In this document: piece by piece, positions 17,336-26,782 of the stretch | Numbering within the stretch: the stretch's first letter is position 1 | Layout of the letters: every line of letters begins with the position of its first letter | Assembly (NCBI RefSeq): GCF_002157735.2 | Contig: NZ_AP018690.1 | Location: forward strand, 806,001-870,000 | Length of the DNA: 64,000 bases | Source: Vibrio aphrogenes | GTDB lineage: Bacteria; Pseudomonadota; Gammaproteobacteria; Enterobacterales; Vibrionaceae | Direction of reading: 5' to 3' | Position numbers and translations under genes: made by a program | Notes under the pieces: generated by a model | What the model was told of the DNA's origin: nothing | The model's database searches: none | Seen by the model: the letters and a program-made list of their open reading frames with translations, nothing else

Positions 17336-18148
17336 ATGTACACAGACACCATTAAAAAGTGCTCGAATAATGCCGCACGTATTGTCAAATTAGCCGATAA
17401 CAACCCTTTGGGGTTTTGGATCAGTTCCGCCATGGCCGGGGCTTATGTCGGTATTGGCATCATCTTGATCTTCACTTTTGGCAATCTTGTCGATCCTTCA
17501 ATTCGTCCGCTGGTTATGGGAGCAACGTTCGGTATTGCCTTAACGCTGGTGATCATTGCTGGCTCGGAATTATTTACTGGCCACACCATGTTTTTAGCCT
17601 TTGGTGCAATTACCGGTCAGATTAGTTGGAAAGATAACCTCAAAGTGTTACCACAAACTTGGTTAGGTAACTTAGTGGGTTCTGTCTTCGTCGCTTACTT
17701 ATTTTTCCTCGCTGGCGGCGGTAATATTCTGCCGGAAGCCAAAAGCTTCTTACACGCGGCAGCGTTAGGTAAAACCACCGCCCCTGCCAGTGTTTTATTC
17801 TTTAAAGGTATTTTGTGCAACTGGTTAGTGTGTCTTGCAATTTGGATGTGTCAACGTGTTGAAGGCACAAGCAAATTCCTGGCAATTTGGTGGTGTTTAT
17901 TGGCCTTCATCGGTGCTGGTTTTGAACACTCAATTGCCAATATGACCATTTTTGCTTTGTCTTACTTTGGCAACCACTCTGATGCCTTCACGTTGGCGGG
18001 TATTGGGCATAACCTACTGTGGGTATCTCTTGGTAACCTCGTTTCTGGGGTGATATTTATGGGCTTTGGTTACTGGTTTGCTACCCCAAAAGCAGAACGT
18101 CCGAGCTATAAGGGTGAAGCTGAAACGCTGGAAGAGGTGAAAGCGTAA
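17336..18148 (+). CDS. nirC: NirC, formate/nitrite channel family transporter
   Basis: Inner-membrane nitrite transporter of the FNT family with six helices; 270 residues from ATG 17336, preceded by GGTAGGTAAC. A TTG at 17321 would add five residues and overlap that ribosome site. FNT features: [20 protein letters not shown] in the first helix region, [10 protein letters not shown] in the second, [15 protein letters not shown], and GFEHSIANM with the central His of the pore. Lies after nirBD and before cobA, forming a nitrite uptake and reduction set. Whether it shares the nirB transcript is uncertain, because repeat arrays fill the gap. Confidence 0.93.
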   Translation: MYTDTIKKCSNNAARIVKLADNNPLGFWISSAMAGAYVGIGIILIFTFGNLVDPSIRPLVMGATFGIALTLVIIAGSELFTGHTMFLAFGAITGQISWKDNLKVLPQTWLGNLVGSVFVAYLFFLAGGGNILPEAKSFLHAAALGKTTAPASVLFFKGILCNWLVCLAIWMCQRVEGTSKFLAIWWCLLAFIGAGFEHSIANMTIFALSYFGNHSDAFTLAGIGHNLLWVSLGNLVSGVIFMGFGYWFATPKAERPSYKGEAETLEEVKA

Positions 18149-18150
18149 AC

Positions 18151-18229
18151 GTTTCTCGGCTACTCGTGGCTCGTTACTCGGCACTGGTTTTGATAAAATC
18201 TTGTTCGAGCAACGAGTCACGAGAATCGT
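18151..18229 (+). repeat. Inverted degenerate CTCG heptads between nirC and cobA
   Basis: Units of the form NNCTCGN at 7-base spacing (TCTCGGC TACTCGT GGCTCGT TACTCGG, 18153-18180) are followed by the inverse form (CGAGCAA CGAGTCA CGAGAAT, 18206-18226). The two halves can fold into an imperfect hairpin. The motif is the same as that of the GCTCGTT array at 61784. Confidence 0.65.
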
Positions 18230-18281
18230 CACCCTAAACTCAATCGCTATCTCCCACTTTATCCAGCTTTCGGAGTTCGCT

Positions 18282-19037
18282 ATGCAAGCAACCTCTTCTC
18301 ACGCTCGTCCTTTCGTTTCCCTTGTTGGCGCAGGACCTGGCGATCCAGATCTACTGACAGTAAAAGCGTTACGCCTCATTCAATCTGCCGATGTGGTGGT
18401 GTATGACCGTTTGGTGTCAGAAGAAATCATGGCATTGGTTAACCCCCAAGCAGAGTTATTGTTTGTGGGCAAAAAGCTCAATCACCACTGCGTACCACAA
18501 GAGCAAATCAATAAAATATTGGTTGATAAAGCCTTACAAAACAAACATGTGGTGCGTTTAAAAGGTGGAGATCCTTTTATCTTTGGTCGCGGAGGAGAAG
18601 AGTTAGCCACCTTGGTAGATCACCACATTGCCTTTGAAGTCGTGCCGGGAATTACCGCCGCCTCGGGTTGCAGTGCCTATGCGGGCATTCCGTTAACCCA
18701 CCGCGATCACGCGCAAAGTGTGCAATTCATTACCGGACATTTAAAACAACAAGGACAAGATATCGATTGGCCGAGCCTTGCACACACCAATCACACCTTA
18801 GTGTTTTATATGGGGTTAAAACAAGCCCCTGTTATCCGCCAAAACTTAATCTGTCATGGCTTAGCTATTGATACGCCTTGTGCCATCATCGAACGCGGCA
18901 CAACTGCAAAACAACGCGTATTAACAGGGAAACTAAGTGAATTAGAACAGTTAGCTGCCCAAGCGATTAGCCCTTCACTTATTATTGTCGGCACTGTCAC
19001 CCGCTTGCATCAACAATTAAATTGGTTTAATAAATAA
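18282..19037 (+). CDS. cobA: Uroporphyrinogen-III C-methyltransferase (SUMT)
   Basis: Methylates uroporphyrinogen III twice with SAM to give precorrin-2, the precursor of sirohaem. ATG 18282 (251 residues) has CGGAG 8 bases upstream; an upstream in-frame ATG at 18201 lies in the repeat-rich gap and is rejected. SUMT motifs: [36 protein letters not shown], and [21 protein letters not shown] split across two conserved blocks. It lacks the CysG dehydrogenase/chelatase domain, which must be supplied elsewhere. Position after nirBDC suggests supply of sirohaem to NirB. Confidence 0.94.
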   Translation: MQATSSHARPFVSLVGAGPGDPDLLTVKALRLIQSADVVVYDRLVSEEIMALVNPQAELLFVGKKLNHHCVPQEQINKILVDKALQNKHVVRLKGGDPFIFGRGGEELATLVDHHIAFEVVPGITAASGCSAYAGIPLTHRDHAQSVQFITGHLKQQGQDIDWPSLAHTNHTLVFYMGLKQAPVIRQNLICHGLAIDTPCAIIERGTTAKQRVLTGKLSELEQLAAQAISPSLIIVGTVTRLHQQLNWFNK

Positions 19038-19066
19038 CCTCATCTGGGGTTAATTAATATTTGAAG

Positions 19067-19675
19067 CTAATTAATAACTGTCGGTGAAGAATAATATTCT
19101 ACAGAGATAAAATCATATTTTTCATCGACTTTCTGCATATTGTTCGTGGGCGTATCATACATTAAATCCAATATTTTTTGGCTGTTGGATTTATTTTTGA
19201 CGACGCCGGAAAGATAGGTAGCTAAATTACGATAAGTTTTACTGTTTCTTTTATCAGGAATAGTTTGTGCTTTGGTTTCTAAAAACGGACGATGTACACC
19301 AACATACGCTTCTCGATACACATGACGTGATTCCCCGGCCATCAAAGTAATAAAACACGATGAATTACAATACGTCTCTACTGCGGTTCTTAATTTTTTC
19401 TTCTGAATAATACGCCCGACTTTGATTGCTTCATTCACATATCCCCCATGAGACTGCAATAACACATACTCTGTTTCAGGGTTGTGGCGAAGAAAACGTT
19501 CAAAGCGTAACGCTTCACCTTGAGTGAATTGGCCATTAACGGTGACAATATGATAACCCGAGGTAGTAAAGGCGCGATATTCCGCAGCAAAAGAAGAAGG
19601 GATAGCCAGATACAATATAGCCAGGCACAATAATAATGCGCTGATATTACAAAGATATTTTTCTAAAAAGAACAC
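19067..19675 (-). CDS. Periplasmic ClpP/crotonase-fold protein (COG3904-like)
   Basis: A 202-residue exported protein: a hydrophobic signal segment (about residues 8-30, ending SSFAAEY) precedes a domain with the ClpP-like pattern VLLQSHGGYVNEAIKVG and YCNSSCFITLMAGESRHV, where the Ser before the second Cys is at the nucleophile position of this family; GVHRP follows. Proteins of this type are described as predicted periplasmic ClpP-like proteins; no substrate is known. The C terminus (SVEYYSSPTVIN) is not family-typical. Convergent with cobA, no partner gene. Confidence 0.65.
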   Translation of the reverse strand: MFFLEKYLCNISALLLCLAILYLAIPSSFAAEYRAFTTSGYHIVTVNGQFTQGEALRFERFLRHNPETEYVLLQSHGGYVNEAIKVGRIIQKKKLRTAVETYCNSSCFITLMAGESRHVYREAYVGVHRPFLETKAQTIPDKRNSKTYRNLATYLSGVVKNKSNSQKILDLMYDTPTNNMQKVDEKYDFISVEYYSSPTVIN

Positions 19676-20018
19676 GATTTACTCAATAAAGATGCTACTA
19701 CCTCCTTATATTAAACCTCCAATCTTCCTCATAGATTGCTAAACTCTCATCGTTTCTGATGCGTATAAAAATCATAAATTAACGCCATGCAGGGGTGAAT
19801 TATATATGAAATTAATCATCGGGAATTTGATTTTCATCAGTGATAAATAATCTAACGCTTGCCTGAGCATGACTCATTTAGCCATAAAAAAATAAAAGTA
19901 CGATGATAGGGTTTATATTTCAATAACTTCAGTGTATGACATCGGGTTATGGCAGTATTGCTATTATTGGCGTACATCTTCTATTGACCAATAAATATTA
20001 TTGACCGACAGCTCTTAT
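19676..20018. other. Gene-free gap of 343 bases
   Basis: AT-rich intergenic sequence between the ClpP-like gene (reading away) and the GIY-YIG gene. Contains the promoter region of the former; I see no RNA gene, repeat or ORF worth reporting. Confidence 0.6.
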
Positions 20019-20291
20019 TTACATCCAGCACTTATTGACCTGCGTTAAAACTAATTTTTCTTTTTCTCTTTTAGGCAATTTCTTTATTCGTATCTCTTCT
20101 TTTAAGGCCGCACTTTTATCAGCAACTTGTTGTGACCAAACTAAATCTAAAGGACCTTTTCCACGTAAATATTTCGCCCCTTTGCCCGCTTGATGTTGGG
20201 CAAAGCGACGAGAGACATCATTGGTTATCCCACAATACAAGGCTTGCGAACGTGTCCGCACCAAATAAACAAACCAAGGCTTTTCAGTCAT
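20019..20291 (-). CDS. GIY-YIG nuclease-domain protein (UPF0213, YhbQ-like)
   Basis: A 90-residue single-domain protein. The GIY-YIG core is seen as WFVYLVRT ... [26 protein letters not shown], with the conserved Tyr pair, Arg and a later Glu ([17 protein letters not shown]), the UPF0213 pattern. E. coli YhbQ belongs to this group and has nuclease activity on damaged or branched DNA in reports I recall only broadly. No operon partner; followed by yceH on the same strand, 91 bases upstream. Confidence 0.85.
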   Translation of the reverse strand: MTEKPWFVYLVRTRSQALYCGITNDVSRRFAQHQAGKGAKYLRGKGPLDLVWSQQVADKSAALKEEIRIKKLPKREKEKLVLTQVNKCWM

Positions 20292-20382
20292 TTAACTCTC
20301 GCGCCAAGGCAATCAAGTTGCTGCATCACTCTCTTCCACCCGACATGTTGCTTTACCAATTTCTTTTCATTAATCGTCTATT

Positions 20383-21033
20383 TTAATTAATAATCAGCGC
20401 TTTCAATTCTTCAACTTGCAATTTTAATTCTGCTACTTGTGCTTCTAATGCGCTGATTCTTTGTTCTTGTTGACTAGCCACTGGAGAGGTTTGAGCGGTT
20501 GCCGCCACCGCCTCAATATCTACTTCACCACAAAATAAATGCTGATAACGCGATTCACGTTTACCCGGCTCACGTGGCAATTTCACCACCAAGGCCCCTT
20601 CTTCACGATTTGCCATTTGTTCTAATAAGGCTTCCACTTGCTTCACATCAGTAAATTCACATAAACGGTTAGTCCGAGTACGAATTTCACCTGGCGTTTG
20701 AGCGCCGCGTAACAACAAGCAGCACACAATCGCACGTTGTTGTGGGGTAAATTTTAACGAGCCAAATTCTGTATTACAAAAACGATGACGAAACTTTGAC
20801 ACTCGGCTGTTAAAGCCACTTTCATCGGTCATTAAACGGCGATCAATCAAAGCTTGAGCGGCATCCATCACCTCAGCTTCACTAAGAGCCATCACAGGTT
20901 CACGATTACTTTTTTGATTACAAGCGGTAGTGAGACTATTGAGCGTTAACGGATAATAATCCGGTGTGGTCACTTCTTTTTCAATGAGACAACCAATAAT
21001 ACGAGCTTCAATAGCCGTTAATTCGATATTCAT
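20383..21033 (-). CDS. yceH: YceH, UPF0502/DUF480 family protein
   Basis: A 216-residue soluble protein made of two winged-helix-like DUF480 repeats: [30 protein letters not shown] split over the first unit and [25 protein letters not shown] in the second, followed by a C-terminal coiled coil ([21 protein letters not shown]). Matches E. coli YceH over the N-terminal 170 residues. Function not established. It is 42 bases downstream of a 58-residue gene on the same strand. Confidence 0.9.
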   Translation of the reverse strand: MNIELTAIEARIIGCLIEKEVTTPDYYPLTLNSLTTACNQKSNREPVMALSEAEVMDAAQALIDRRLMTDESGFNSRVSKFRHRFCNTEFGSLKFTPQQRAIVCCLLLRGAQTPGEIRTRTNRLCEFTDVKQVEALLEQMANREEGALVVKLPREPGKRESRYQHLFCGEVDIEAVAATAQTSPVASQQEQRISALEAQVAELKLQVEELKALIIN

Positions 21034-21075
21034 TCTTCATCTTTCCTTATGGCGTTGTATCAAGTTATCGTTGAA

Positions 21076-21252
21076 TCAATGATCCCAGCGAAAAGGACGA
21101 TATAGGGTGCGCCCATTATCCGCCACCACAATGATTTGGCTACGATTTAAGTCTAAATCAATCTGTTGCATCAATTTACGTGATGCCAAGTAGGCACGTT
21201 GAAAACGCTCTTGAGCCGGCAATTTTGCCTTTGTTGAACTATTCTCTGTCAT
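21076..21252 (-). CDS. Small hypothetical protein, 58 residues, upstream of yceH
   Basis: ORF of 58 codons plus stop on the minus strand. The peptide begins MTENSSTKAKLPAQERFQ and ends YRPFRWDH, with an amphipathic stretch RAYLASRKLMQQIDLDLN and IIVVADNGRTLYRP between. Codon use looks like the neighbours (third-position variety, no low-complexity). A GG-poor leader (AATCTGGTTAAGA) precedes ATG. I do not recognise a family. Being 42 bases upstream of yceH on the same strand, it may be the first gene of that transcript. Confidence 0.5.
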   Translation of the reverse strand: MTENSSTKAKLPAQERFQRAYLASRKLMQQIDLDLNRSQIIVVADNGRTLYRPFRWDH

Positions 21253-21531
21253 TCTTAACCAGATTATCTATATTTATATCAACATTTCTTTATAAAATAT
21301 TGGTTCCGATCTCGATAAATCAAGGGGCGGGTCTTAGCAAAACATAAAAAACACCATCCTCACTCAACTTAGTAGCGTTTTCTACTGTGTAGACGATTTG
21401 CTCAATTCATCCGCTTGTAAAACTCAGCTCGTATATTTATCTAGGTTTATTTGATCTTAACTCTGTTCTGTCTGTATGGGATATGGTTTAATTTGATAAG
21501 ATTAATTACCCACTTTAATTAGGAAAAAACT

Positions 21532-21849
21532 ATGGCTAACGTATTTGAAATCGTAAACCAAGCTCGTCGCAAAAATAAACTAAAGCGCGAAATTCTGGAT
21601 AATGAAAAGAAAATCCGTGATAACCGTAAACGTGTCGATCTACTTGAGAACTTGCTCGATTACATCAAGCCAGAAATGAGCCACGAAGAAATCATTGCTA
21701 TCGTGAAAAACATGAAAGCCGATTATGAAGATCGTGTGGATGACCACATCATCACAGGTGCAGAAATCTCAAAAGAACGCCGTGAAATCAGCCGTCGAAT
21801 CCGTGAGCTAACTGAAGCCGACAAGTTACAACACACAACTAAAAAATAA
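21532..21849 (+). CDS. tmaR: TmaR (YeeX, DUF496), PTS-associated polar protein
   Basis: A 105-residue coiled-coil protein closely resembling E. coli Yee[33 protein letters not shown] segment, [14 protein letters not shown] and [14 protein letters not shown]. In E. coli this protein was renamed TmaR and reported to hold PTS enzyme I at the cell pole in a phosphotyrosine-dependent way. AGGAAAA lies before the ATG. Soluble; no operon partner. The presence of a fructose PTS 4 kb away is not evidence of a link. Confidence 0.9.
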   Translation: MANVFEIVNQARRKNKLKREILDNEKKIRDNRKRVDLLENLLDYIKPEMSHEEIIAIVKNMKADYEDRVDDHIITGAEISKERREISRRIRELTEADKLQHTTKK

Positions 21850-22068
21850 TCATCACTCGATGTATTCACTATCCGTCGTTATGCTCTGACGTTTTAGCGA
21901 CTGATTTTAAATAATATTGATGGTTAAATGATCAATACGATGTGAGGGCCACATAGGCCCTTTTCTTTTGATTATAGTTGTTAAGCTTTGATTATAGTTG
22001 CTAACTTTTGGCTCATAGATAGCTTGGTGTTTCAGATAATCAGTATTATGGATTACAAGGAAAAGAAC

Positions 22069-22731
22069 ATGTCATTGAAATACGCAATTTTAAAACCTCT
22101 TGCTCTATGCACGTTACTTGGACTCAGCACTTCGGCATTGGCAGAAGTGACCATTACCGTCCCTTCCAATGTTGACTTGCTGGCAGCAAATAGCCAAGAC
22201 CCAGAGTTAGACGGTGGACTTTTCTCTAAAGAAAAAACCTTAACCTTACCTGATGGTGAAAACCAAATCGTATTTCGCTACACACCAAGCTTTAAAAATG
22301 GTGGCGACCTTGAAACTGTTTCAACCGATGCCATCATCGCTAAATTCACCGCGTCTGATAAAGAACTGACACTGAAAGTGCCTGAATACCGCACCGCGAC
22401 CTTAGCTCGTGATTTTGATAAAAACCCTAATTGGTCGCTCGTGGATAAACAAGGTAACGCCGTTGACGTTAAACAAGACAAACTATTAAAACCAGGCATG
22501 CAACTTGGCCGTAAGTATGACCGTGAATCAGAAGCCTACAATAAAAAAGGCGGCATTGCGGCAATCACGCTAGCCGGTACAGCCACAACCGTTGCAGCCG
22601 TACCAACCACACAAGTTCCAGTCAACAGCCAATATAAAACCACTGAAGAACAAATGCTGCATTACTGGTATGACAAAGCGGATCAAGAAACGAAACAGCG
22701 CTTCTTGCAAGCGATTATTCAAGCAAAATAA
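22069..22731 (+). CDS. DUF2057 (UPF0319, YccT-like) exported protein
   Basis: A 220-residue periplasmic protein. ATG 22069 has AAGGA 9 bases upstream; in-frame codons further upstream belong to the leader. The signal peptide covers about residues 1-24 (cleavage after TSALA). The mature part starts EVTITVPSNVDLLAANSQ and contains the family segment LPDGENQIVFRY. E. coli YccT (CsgI) of this family affects curli assembly; vibrio members are uncharacterised. Ends at a bidirectional terminator. Confidence 0.85.
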   Translation: MSLKYAILKPLALCTLLGLSTSALAEVTITVPSNVDLLAANSQDPELDGGLFSKEKTLTLPDGENQIVFRYTPSFKNGGDLETVSTDAIIAKFTASDKELTLKVPEYRTATLARDFDKNPNWSLVDKQGNAVDVKQDKLLKPGMQLGRKYDRESEAYNKKGGIAAITLAGTATTVAAVPTTQVPVNSQYKTTEEQMLHYWYDKADQETKQRFLQAIIQAK

Positions 22732-22760
22732 TCGCTGTTATCACCGAGTGACCAATAACA

Positions 22761-22790
22761 AAAAGGCTTACTAAGAAGTAAGCCTTTTTG
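22761..22790. terminator. Bidirectional terminator between the DUF2057 gene and the helicase gene
   Basis: AAAAGGCTTACT, loop AAGA, AGTAAGCCTTTTT. Stem of 12 bp with A and T runs on both sides, serving the two convergent genes. Confidence 0.93.
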
Positions 22791-22821
22791 ATTTATTCTA
22801 CCGAATTATTTAATAGAGCGA

Positions 22822-24156
22822 TTATTCATCATCGTTCACAACGGGTTTCTTTTTCTTCTTCATCATAAAGACTTGATCACCCACATCAACATTTTGATAA
22901 AAACTCTTATCACGTTTGACGGGCTTTTTCGCTGTCGTATTTTTCTTCGTAACTTTCTTCTTCGCGTTGGCTCCACCTTTTTTCACAAATGGTTTACGCG
23001 GTTTGATGCCTGTAAACTTACCTTTTAAGCCTTCCAGTTCAGAGAAAGTTAAATCTTGTTGTAGGTAAGTCTCTACGTTTTTAAAGCTCTGCCAATCTTT
23101 TGGCCCCACTAAAGACATCGCCGTCCCTTTATTACCGGCACGACCCGTACGCCCAACTCGGTGTACGTATTCTTCAGTATGCTTTGGCATATCAAAGTTA
23201 ATCACGTGTGTCACATTCGCAATATCAAGGCCACGTGAAGCAATATCTGTGGTCACCAAGATTTTATGCACCGCACGCTCAAATTGACTCATAATGCTAT
23301 TACGCTGGGTTTGGTTTAACCCACCACTTAATGCTACAGCTTTAAGCTGCTGTTGATTCAATTTTTCGGTTAAACGCTCGGTATCATTACGGGTCGCCGT
23401 AAAGATGATCACTTGTTTGTAATCAGCCTCTTCCAACAAACGCTCTAATATCGCTTCTTTGTGGTCAAGGTGATCACAAAGATAGAAAGATTGGTCGATG
23501 TCTTTATGTTCTTCCGCCGACGCTCCGATTGAAATACGTTTAGGATCGGTTAGCATTTCATTAGATAAGCCATTCACTTCGGCATGATCTAACGTCGCCG
23601 AAAACATCAAAGTTTGACGACGACGGTGCTTCGCAGCATTATTGATGCGACGCAATTCCGGTGCAAAACCTAAATCTAGCATGCGATCCGCTTCATCTAA
23701 GATCAGCGTTTCAACGCCTTCTAAATACAAAGAACGGTGCTCAAGGTGATCGGCTAAACGGCCCGGTGTGGCCACAATAAACTTAGGGTATTTACGCAGT
23801 GCTTTCACTTGATCGTTAAAGTTCTCACCACCGACAATCAATGTACCAGTGTAAGACAAACCACCAAGCATGGCTTTTAGTTCACCAAACACTTGTTTTG
23901 CTAACTCACGAGTCGGTGCCAGAATCACACCGCGTGGATCTTTCGCTGAAAGTGCTTTGGTTTTTAATGCTTTATGTAGCATAGGTAATACAAACGCTAA
24001 TGTTTTACCTGACCCTGTCTTGGATGATGCCAATAAGTCTTTACCTGCAATGGCAACCGGGATCGCTTGACGCTGAATATCCGTTGCTTGCGCAAAATTA
24101 TAATGTTGTAGGTTTTTAAGAAGACGATTATCTAAACCAAGATCTTTAAATTGCAA
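22822..24156 (-). CDS. DEAD-box RNA helicase
   Basis: ATP-dependent RNA helicase, 444 residues from a TTG at 24156 that has GGAG 8 bases upstream; no ATG has a usable ribosome site. Motifs in order: Q motif (FAQATDIQRQAIP), I (SSKTGSGKT), Ia (PTRELAKQ), II (DEAD in LILDEADRMLDLGF), III (SAT), IV to VI (ATDIASRGLDI-type TTDIASRGLDI and HRVGRTGRAG). The C-terminal tail is Lys-rich (KKKVTKKNTTAKKP), suited to RNA binding. It belongs near SrmB/RhlE, but I cannot assign one name. Confidence 0.92.
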   Translation of the reverse strand: MQFKDLGLDNRLLKNLQHYNFAQATDIQRQAIPVAIAGKDLLASSKTGSGKTLAFVLPMLHKALKTKALSAKDPRGVILAPTRELAKQVFGELKAMLGGLSYTGTLIVGGENFNDQVKALRKYPKFIVATPGRLADHLEHRSLYLEGVETLILDEADRMLDLGFAPELRRINNAAKHRRRQTLMFSATLDHAEVNGLSNEMLTDPKRISIGASAEEHKDIDQSFYLCDHLDHKEAILERLLEEADYKQVIIFTATRNDTERLTEKLNQQQLKAVALSGGLNQTQRNSIMSQFERAVHKILVTTDIASRGLDIANVTHVINFDMPKHTEEYVHRVGRTGRAGNKGTAMSLVGPKDWQSFKNVETYLQQDLTFSELEGLKGKFTGIKPRKPFVKKGGANAKKKVTKKNTTAKKPVKRDKSFYQNVDVGDQVFMMKKKKKPVVNDDE

Positions 24157-24274
24157 AGGGTGTGCTCCAAAAGAAATAAAATAAACTCCCGCGCATAATA
24201 CCATAAGCGAAGACTGACTTACCCATACTTTTCGTGAAAAATCCCAATGCCAGTCTGCTTCTCTTAAGGGAAAG

Positions 24275-25294
24275 CTATTCGATGATTTTATTACGCACTT
24301 TTAATTGTCGAGCCACTAACTCAACCCCTGGTTGATAACGCTTCGCTGAGGCATTCAACGCTAATTCCAAAGCACTATCTGCTATAATTTCAAATCGTTG
24401 TGATAAGGAGTTGATCTTAATGGGCAGAAAATCCAATAACCGATTATCACCATAGGTGGCGATCCGGATGCGATTCATTAACTCCGGATGCTCAAACAAC
24501 ACATCCAACACTCCTTCGAGTAAGGTATAAGAAGTGGTAATAATCGCATCTGGTACGCGGCCTTGTTGTAACCATTTTTCAACCGCTGCCCGCCCAGATT
24601 CCGGATTAAATTGCTGACCATATTCCACTTGCAAGCTGATCATTTGCGCCCCTTGAGTCTGCATCATTCGATATTGACGAATGGCGGCCTCAACCCCTAG
24701 CTGTCTTTCTTTGGAAATATTAAGCTCTGGTAGCGCGCCAATTAATCCCATCGATTGCACATCCTCAGTTAAGACCGATGAGGTTAATCGTAATGCACCT
24801 TCAAAGTCCTCACTGATCACACAGCTAAAAATCTCATCATCAAGCGGTCTGTCGAGTGCAATAACCGGCACCCCACGAGCTTGAATACTGGCATAAAATT
24901 CATTGGCATCCGCCATCGAGCTGGCCACAAACAGCGCATCAATACGACGACTGACCAAAGCATTCACCACCGCCTTTTCCGTGTCAGGCATGTCATCAGA
25001 GCAACCAATCAAAATTTGATACCCAGCTTGACGAGAGTTGGCTTCTAATAATTTGGCTAATCGCGCGTAACTGGTGTTCTCTAAATCTGGGATCACTAAA
25101 CCAAATGAACGACTCAAACCGGCACGTAAAGCGGCCGCAGCATGGTCGGGTTGATATTGATGTTCTTCAACCACTGCCATCACTTTTTGCTGTGTTTTTT
25201 GGCTAATACGATATTTAGTCGCTTTACCATTGATGACGTAACTGGCCGTCGTTTTGGACACCCCCGCCAGTTTAGCTATTTCATCTAGAGTCAT
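24275..25294 (-). CDS. cra: Cra (FruR), LacI-family regulator of fructose and central metabolism
   Basis: A 339-residue regulator. The N-terminal HTH (TLDEIAKLAGVSKTTASYVI) and the following NGKATKYRIS and QPDHAAAALRAGLSRSFGL are typical of Cra/FruR, as is YQILIGCSDDMPDTE. The sugar-phosphate-binding domain (fructose 1-phosphate) follows. Divergent from fruBKA, with three matching operators in the 345-bp gap. In enterobacteria it represses fru and glycolytic genes and activates gluconeogenesis; the local role here is control of the adjacent fru operon and probably itself. Confidence 0.94.
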   Translation of the reverse strand: MTLDEIAKLAGVSKTTASYVINGKATKYRISQKTQQKVMAVVEEHQYQPDHAAAALRAGLSRSFGLVIPDLENTSYARLAKLLEANSRQAGYQILIGCSDDMPDTEKAVVNALVSRRIDALFVASSMADANEFYASIQARGVPVIALDRPLDDEIFSCVISEDFEGALRLTSSVLTEDVQSMGLIGALPELNISKERQLGVEAAIRQYRMMQTQGAQMISLQVEYGQQFNPESGRAAVEKWLQQGRVPDAIITTSYTLLEGVLDVLFEHPELMNRIRIATYGDNRLLDFLPIKINSLSQRFEIIADSALELALNASAKRYQPGVELVARQLKVRNKIIE

Positions 25295-25375
25295 CGTCTA
25301 TTTACCTTTTGATTATCGTTCTGTGCACTGGATCAAAAATCTATCGATCCAAATACTGTGTTGGTTGAATTATAA

Positions 25376-25391
25376 GCTGAATCGATTCAGT
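25376..25391. promoter_or_regulatory. Cra operator 1
   Basis: GCTGAATCGATTCAGT contains the palindrome CTGAATCGATTCAG, matching the TGAA-N4-TTCA-type Cra consensus. It lies 82 bases upstream of the cra start codon. Confidence 0.85.
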
Positions 25392-25397
25392 ATAGAA

Positions 25398-25413
25398 GCT
25401 GAAAGGATTCAGC
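25398..25413. promoter_or_regulatory. Cra operator 2
   Basis: GCTGAAAGGATTCAGC, same half-sites as operator 1 and 22 bp from it centre to centre, that is two helical turns, so both could be bound on one face. Confidence 0.85.
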
Positions 25414-25519
25414 AAAATTGAAGTTAGCTCACAGAATCTATATAGAAGCCCTTAATTACAAGGCAAAAGATAGAACATACAGTCAACTCAACGAATTTGC
25501 TGAATTTTTTTGTTAATTT

Positions 25520-25535
25520 GCTGAACCGATTCAGC
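25520..25535. promoter_or_regulatory. Cra operator 3, near fruB
   Basis: GCTGAACCGATTCAGC, a near-perfect palindrome about 105 bases before the fruB start. A lone half-site GCTGAATT is 22 bases upstream (25498-25505). The three sites together fit repression of fruBKA and autocontrol of cra. Confidence 0.85.
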
Positions 25536-25639
25536 TAGTTATAAAACGCAAGATACAACAAATAAAAGCGACATTTAAACACCATAATAAAAGAGCCTGC
25601 ATATTGATAAGGCTTCTTAATTAAAGACGAGGCTCAACC

Positions 25640-26773
25640 ATGCTTATTTTAACTCCGAATGAAGTCACGCTTGCTCAATCGGCCAATGACAAAACTGTTG
25701 CCATTAAAAACATTGCTCAGAGCTTAACCGACCAAGGTTATGTCGAAAGTGGCTATGTAGAAGGCATGCTTGCTCGTGAAGGACAATCGTCGACCTTTTT
25801 AGGCAATGGCATTGCGATCCCTCATGGCACCACTGACACTCGTGATCTGGTCAAAAAAACCGGCGTTAGTGTGCATCATTTCCCACAAGGAGTAGATTGG
25901 GGTAATGGGACGGTTTATGTTGCGATCGGTATTGCAGCTAAGTCTGACGAACACTTAGGCATTTTAAAACAATTAACCAAAGTGCTTTCAGCCGATGGCG
26001 TGGAAGCGGCGCTCAAAGAAGCAAAAAACGAGCAAGACATTATCAATGTGTTGAATGGTCAAACCCAGTTATTGGCCGACTTTGATGCCACTTTAATCCA
26101 ACAAAAATTCCCAGCCAGTGACATGCTGCAAATGACGGCTGTTGCAGGTGGATTATTACGTAACTCCGGCTGTACTGGAGATGCTTATATTTCAGAAATC
26201 ATCACCAAAACCCCAACCGATTTAGGCCAAGGGTTGTGGCTCGTAAGCGGCGGAAAAGAAGTACACCGCTCGGCGATGTCTTTTGTATCAACCGCGAATG
26301 ATTGTGAATATCAAGGCAAACAAGTGAAAGCTTTAATTGCTTTTGCCGCTTGTAATGCCAGCCATAAACCATTGCTTTACAAACTGACTCAATTGTTATT
26401 ATCCAAACGTCAAGATGACATCTTAAATGCTGACGTAAACCAATTATTAGATCTCTTTGATTTGTCTGAAAAGGCTCCTGAAATTTCCCACGACGATGCC
26501 AATAGTGCGGTCTTTACCATTAAAAACACCCATGGTTTACATGCTCGCCCTGGCGCTATGTTGGTAGCAGAAGCGAAGAAATTTGAGTCGACAATTCGCG
26601 TAGAAAACTTGGACGGAGAAGGCGGCGCTGTCAATGCGAAAAGCTTAATGAAGGTCATTGCATTAGGCGTAAAACATGGTCATCGCTTGCAATTTACCGC
26701 AGACGGTAATGATGCCGAGTTAGCTTTAGCAGCCCTTGGTAAAGCCATTGAATCTGGTCTTGGTGAAGGTTAA
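25640..26773 (+). CDS. fruB: FruB, fructose-specific PTS IIA/HPr fusion (diphosphoryl transfer protein)
   Basis: Cytoplasmic phosphocarrier of 377 residues passing phosphate from enzyme I to FruA. The IIA domain carries the phosphorylated His in GNGIAIPHGTTD (about residue 62); a central linker domain follows; the C-terminal HPr domain has NTHGLHARPGAML with its active His and later the family Ser region AKSLMKVIALGVKHG. Length equals E. coli FruB (376). Start ATG 25640 with GACGAGG upstream. First gene of fruBKA. Confidence 0.95.
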   Translation: MLILTPNEVTLAQSANDKTVAIKNIAQSLTDQGYVESGYVEGMLAREGQSSTFLGNGIAIPHGTTDTRDLVKKTGVSVHHFPQGVDWGNGTVYVAIGIAAKSDEHLGILKQLTKVLSADGVEAALKEAKNEQDIINVLNGQTQLLADFDATLIQQKFPASDMLQMTAVAGGLLRNSGCTGDAYISEIITKTPTDLGQGLWLVSGGKEVHRSAMSFVSTANDCEYQGKQVKALIAFAACNASHKPLLYKLTQLLLSKRQDDILNADVNQLLDLFDLSEKAPEISHDDANSAVFTIKNTHGLHARPGAMLVAEAKKFESTIRVENLDGEGGAVNAKSLMKVIALGVKHGHRLQFTADGNDAELALAALGKAIESGLGEG

Positions 26774-26782
26774 GGAGTGAAG

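Noticed and set aside
19037..19060. Hairpin AACCTC/GGGGTT after cobA as a terminator
   Set aside because: Six-base stem with a G.T pair and no T tract; too weak to call.
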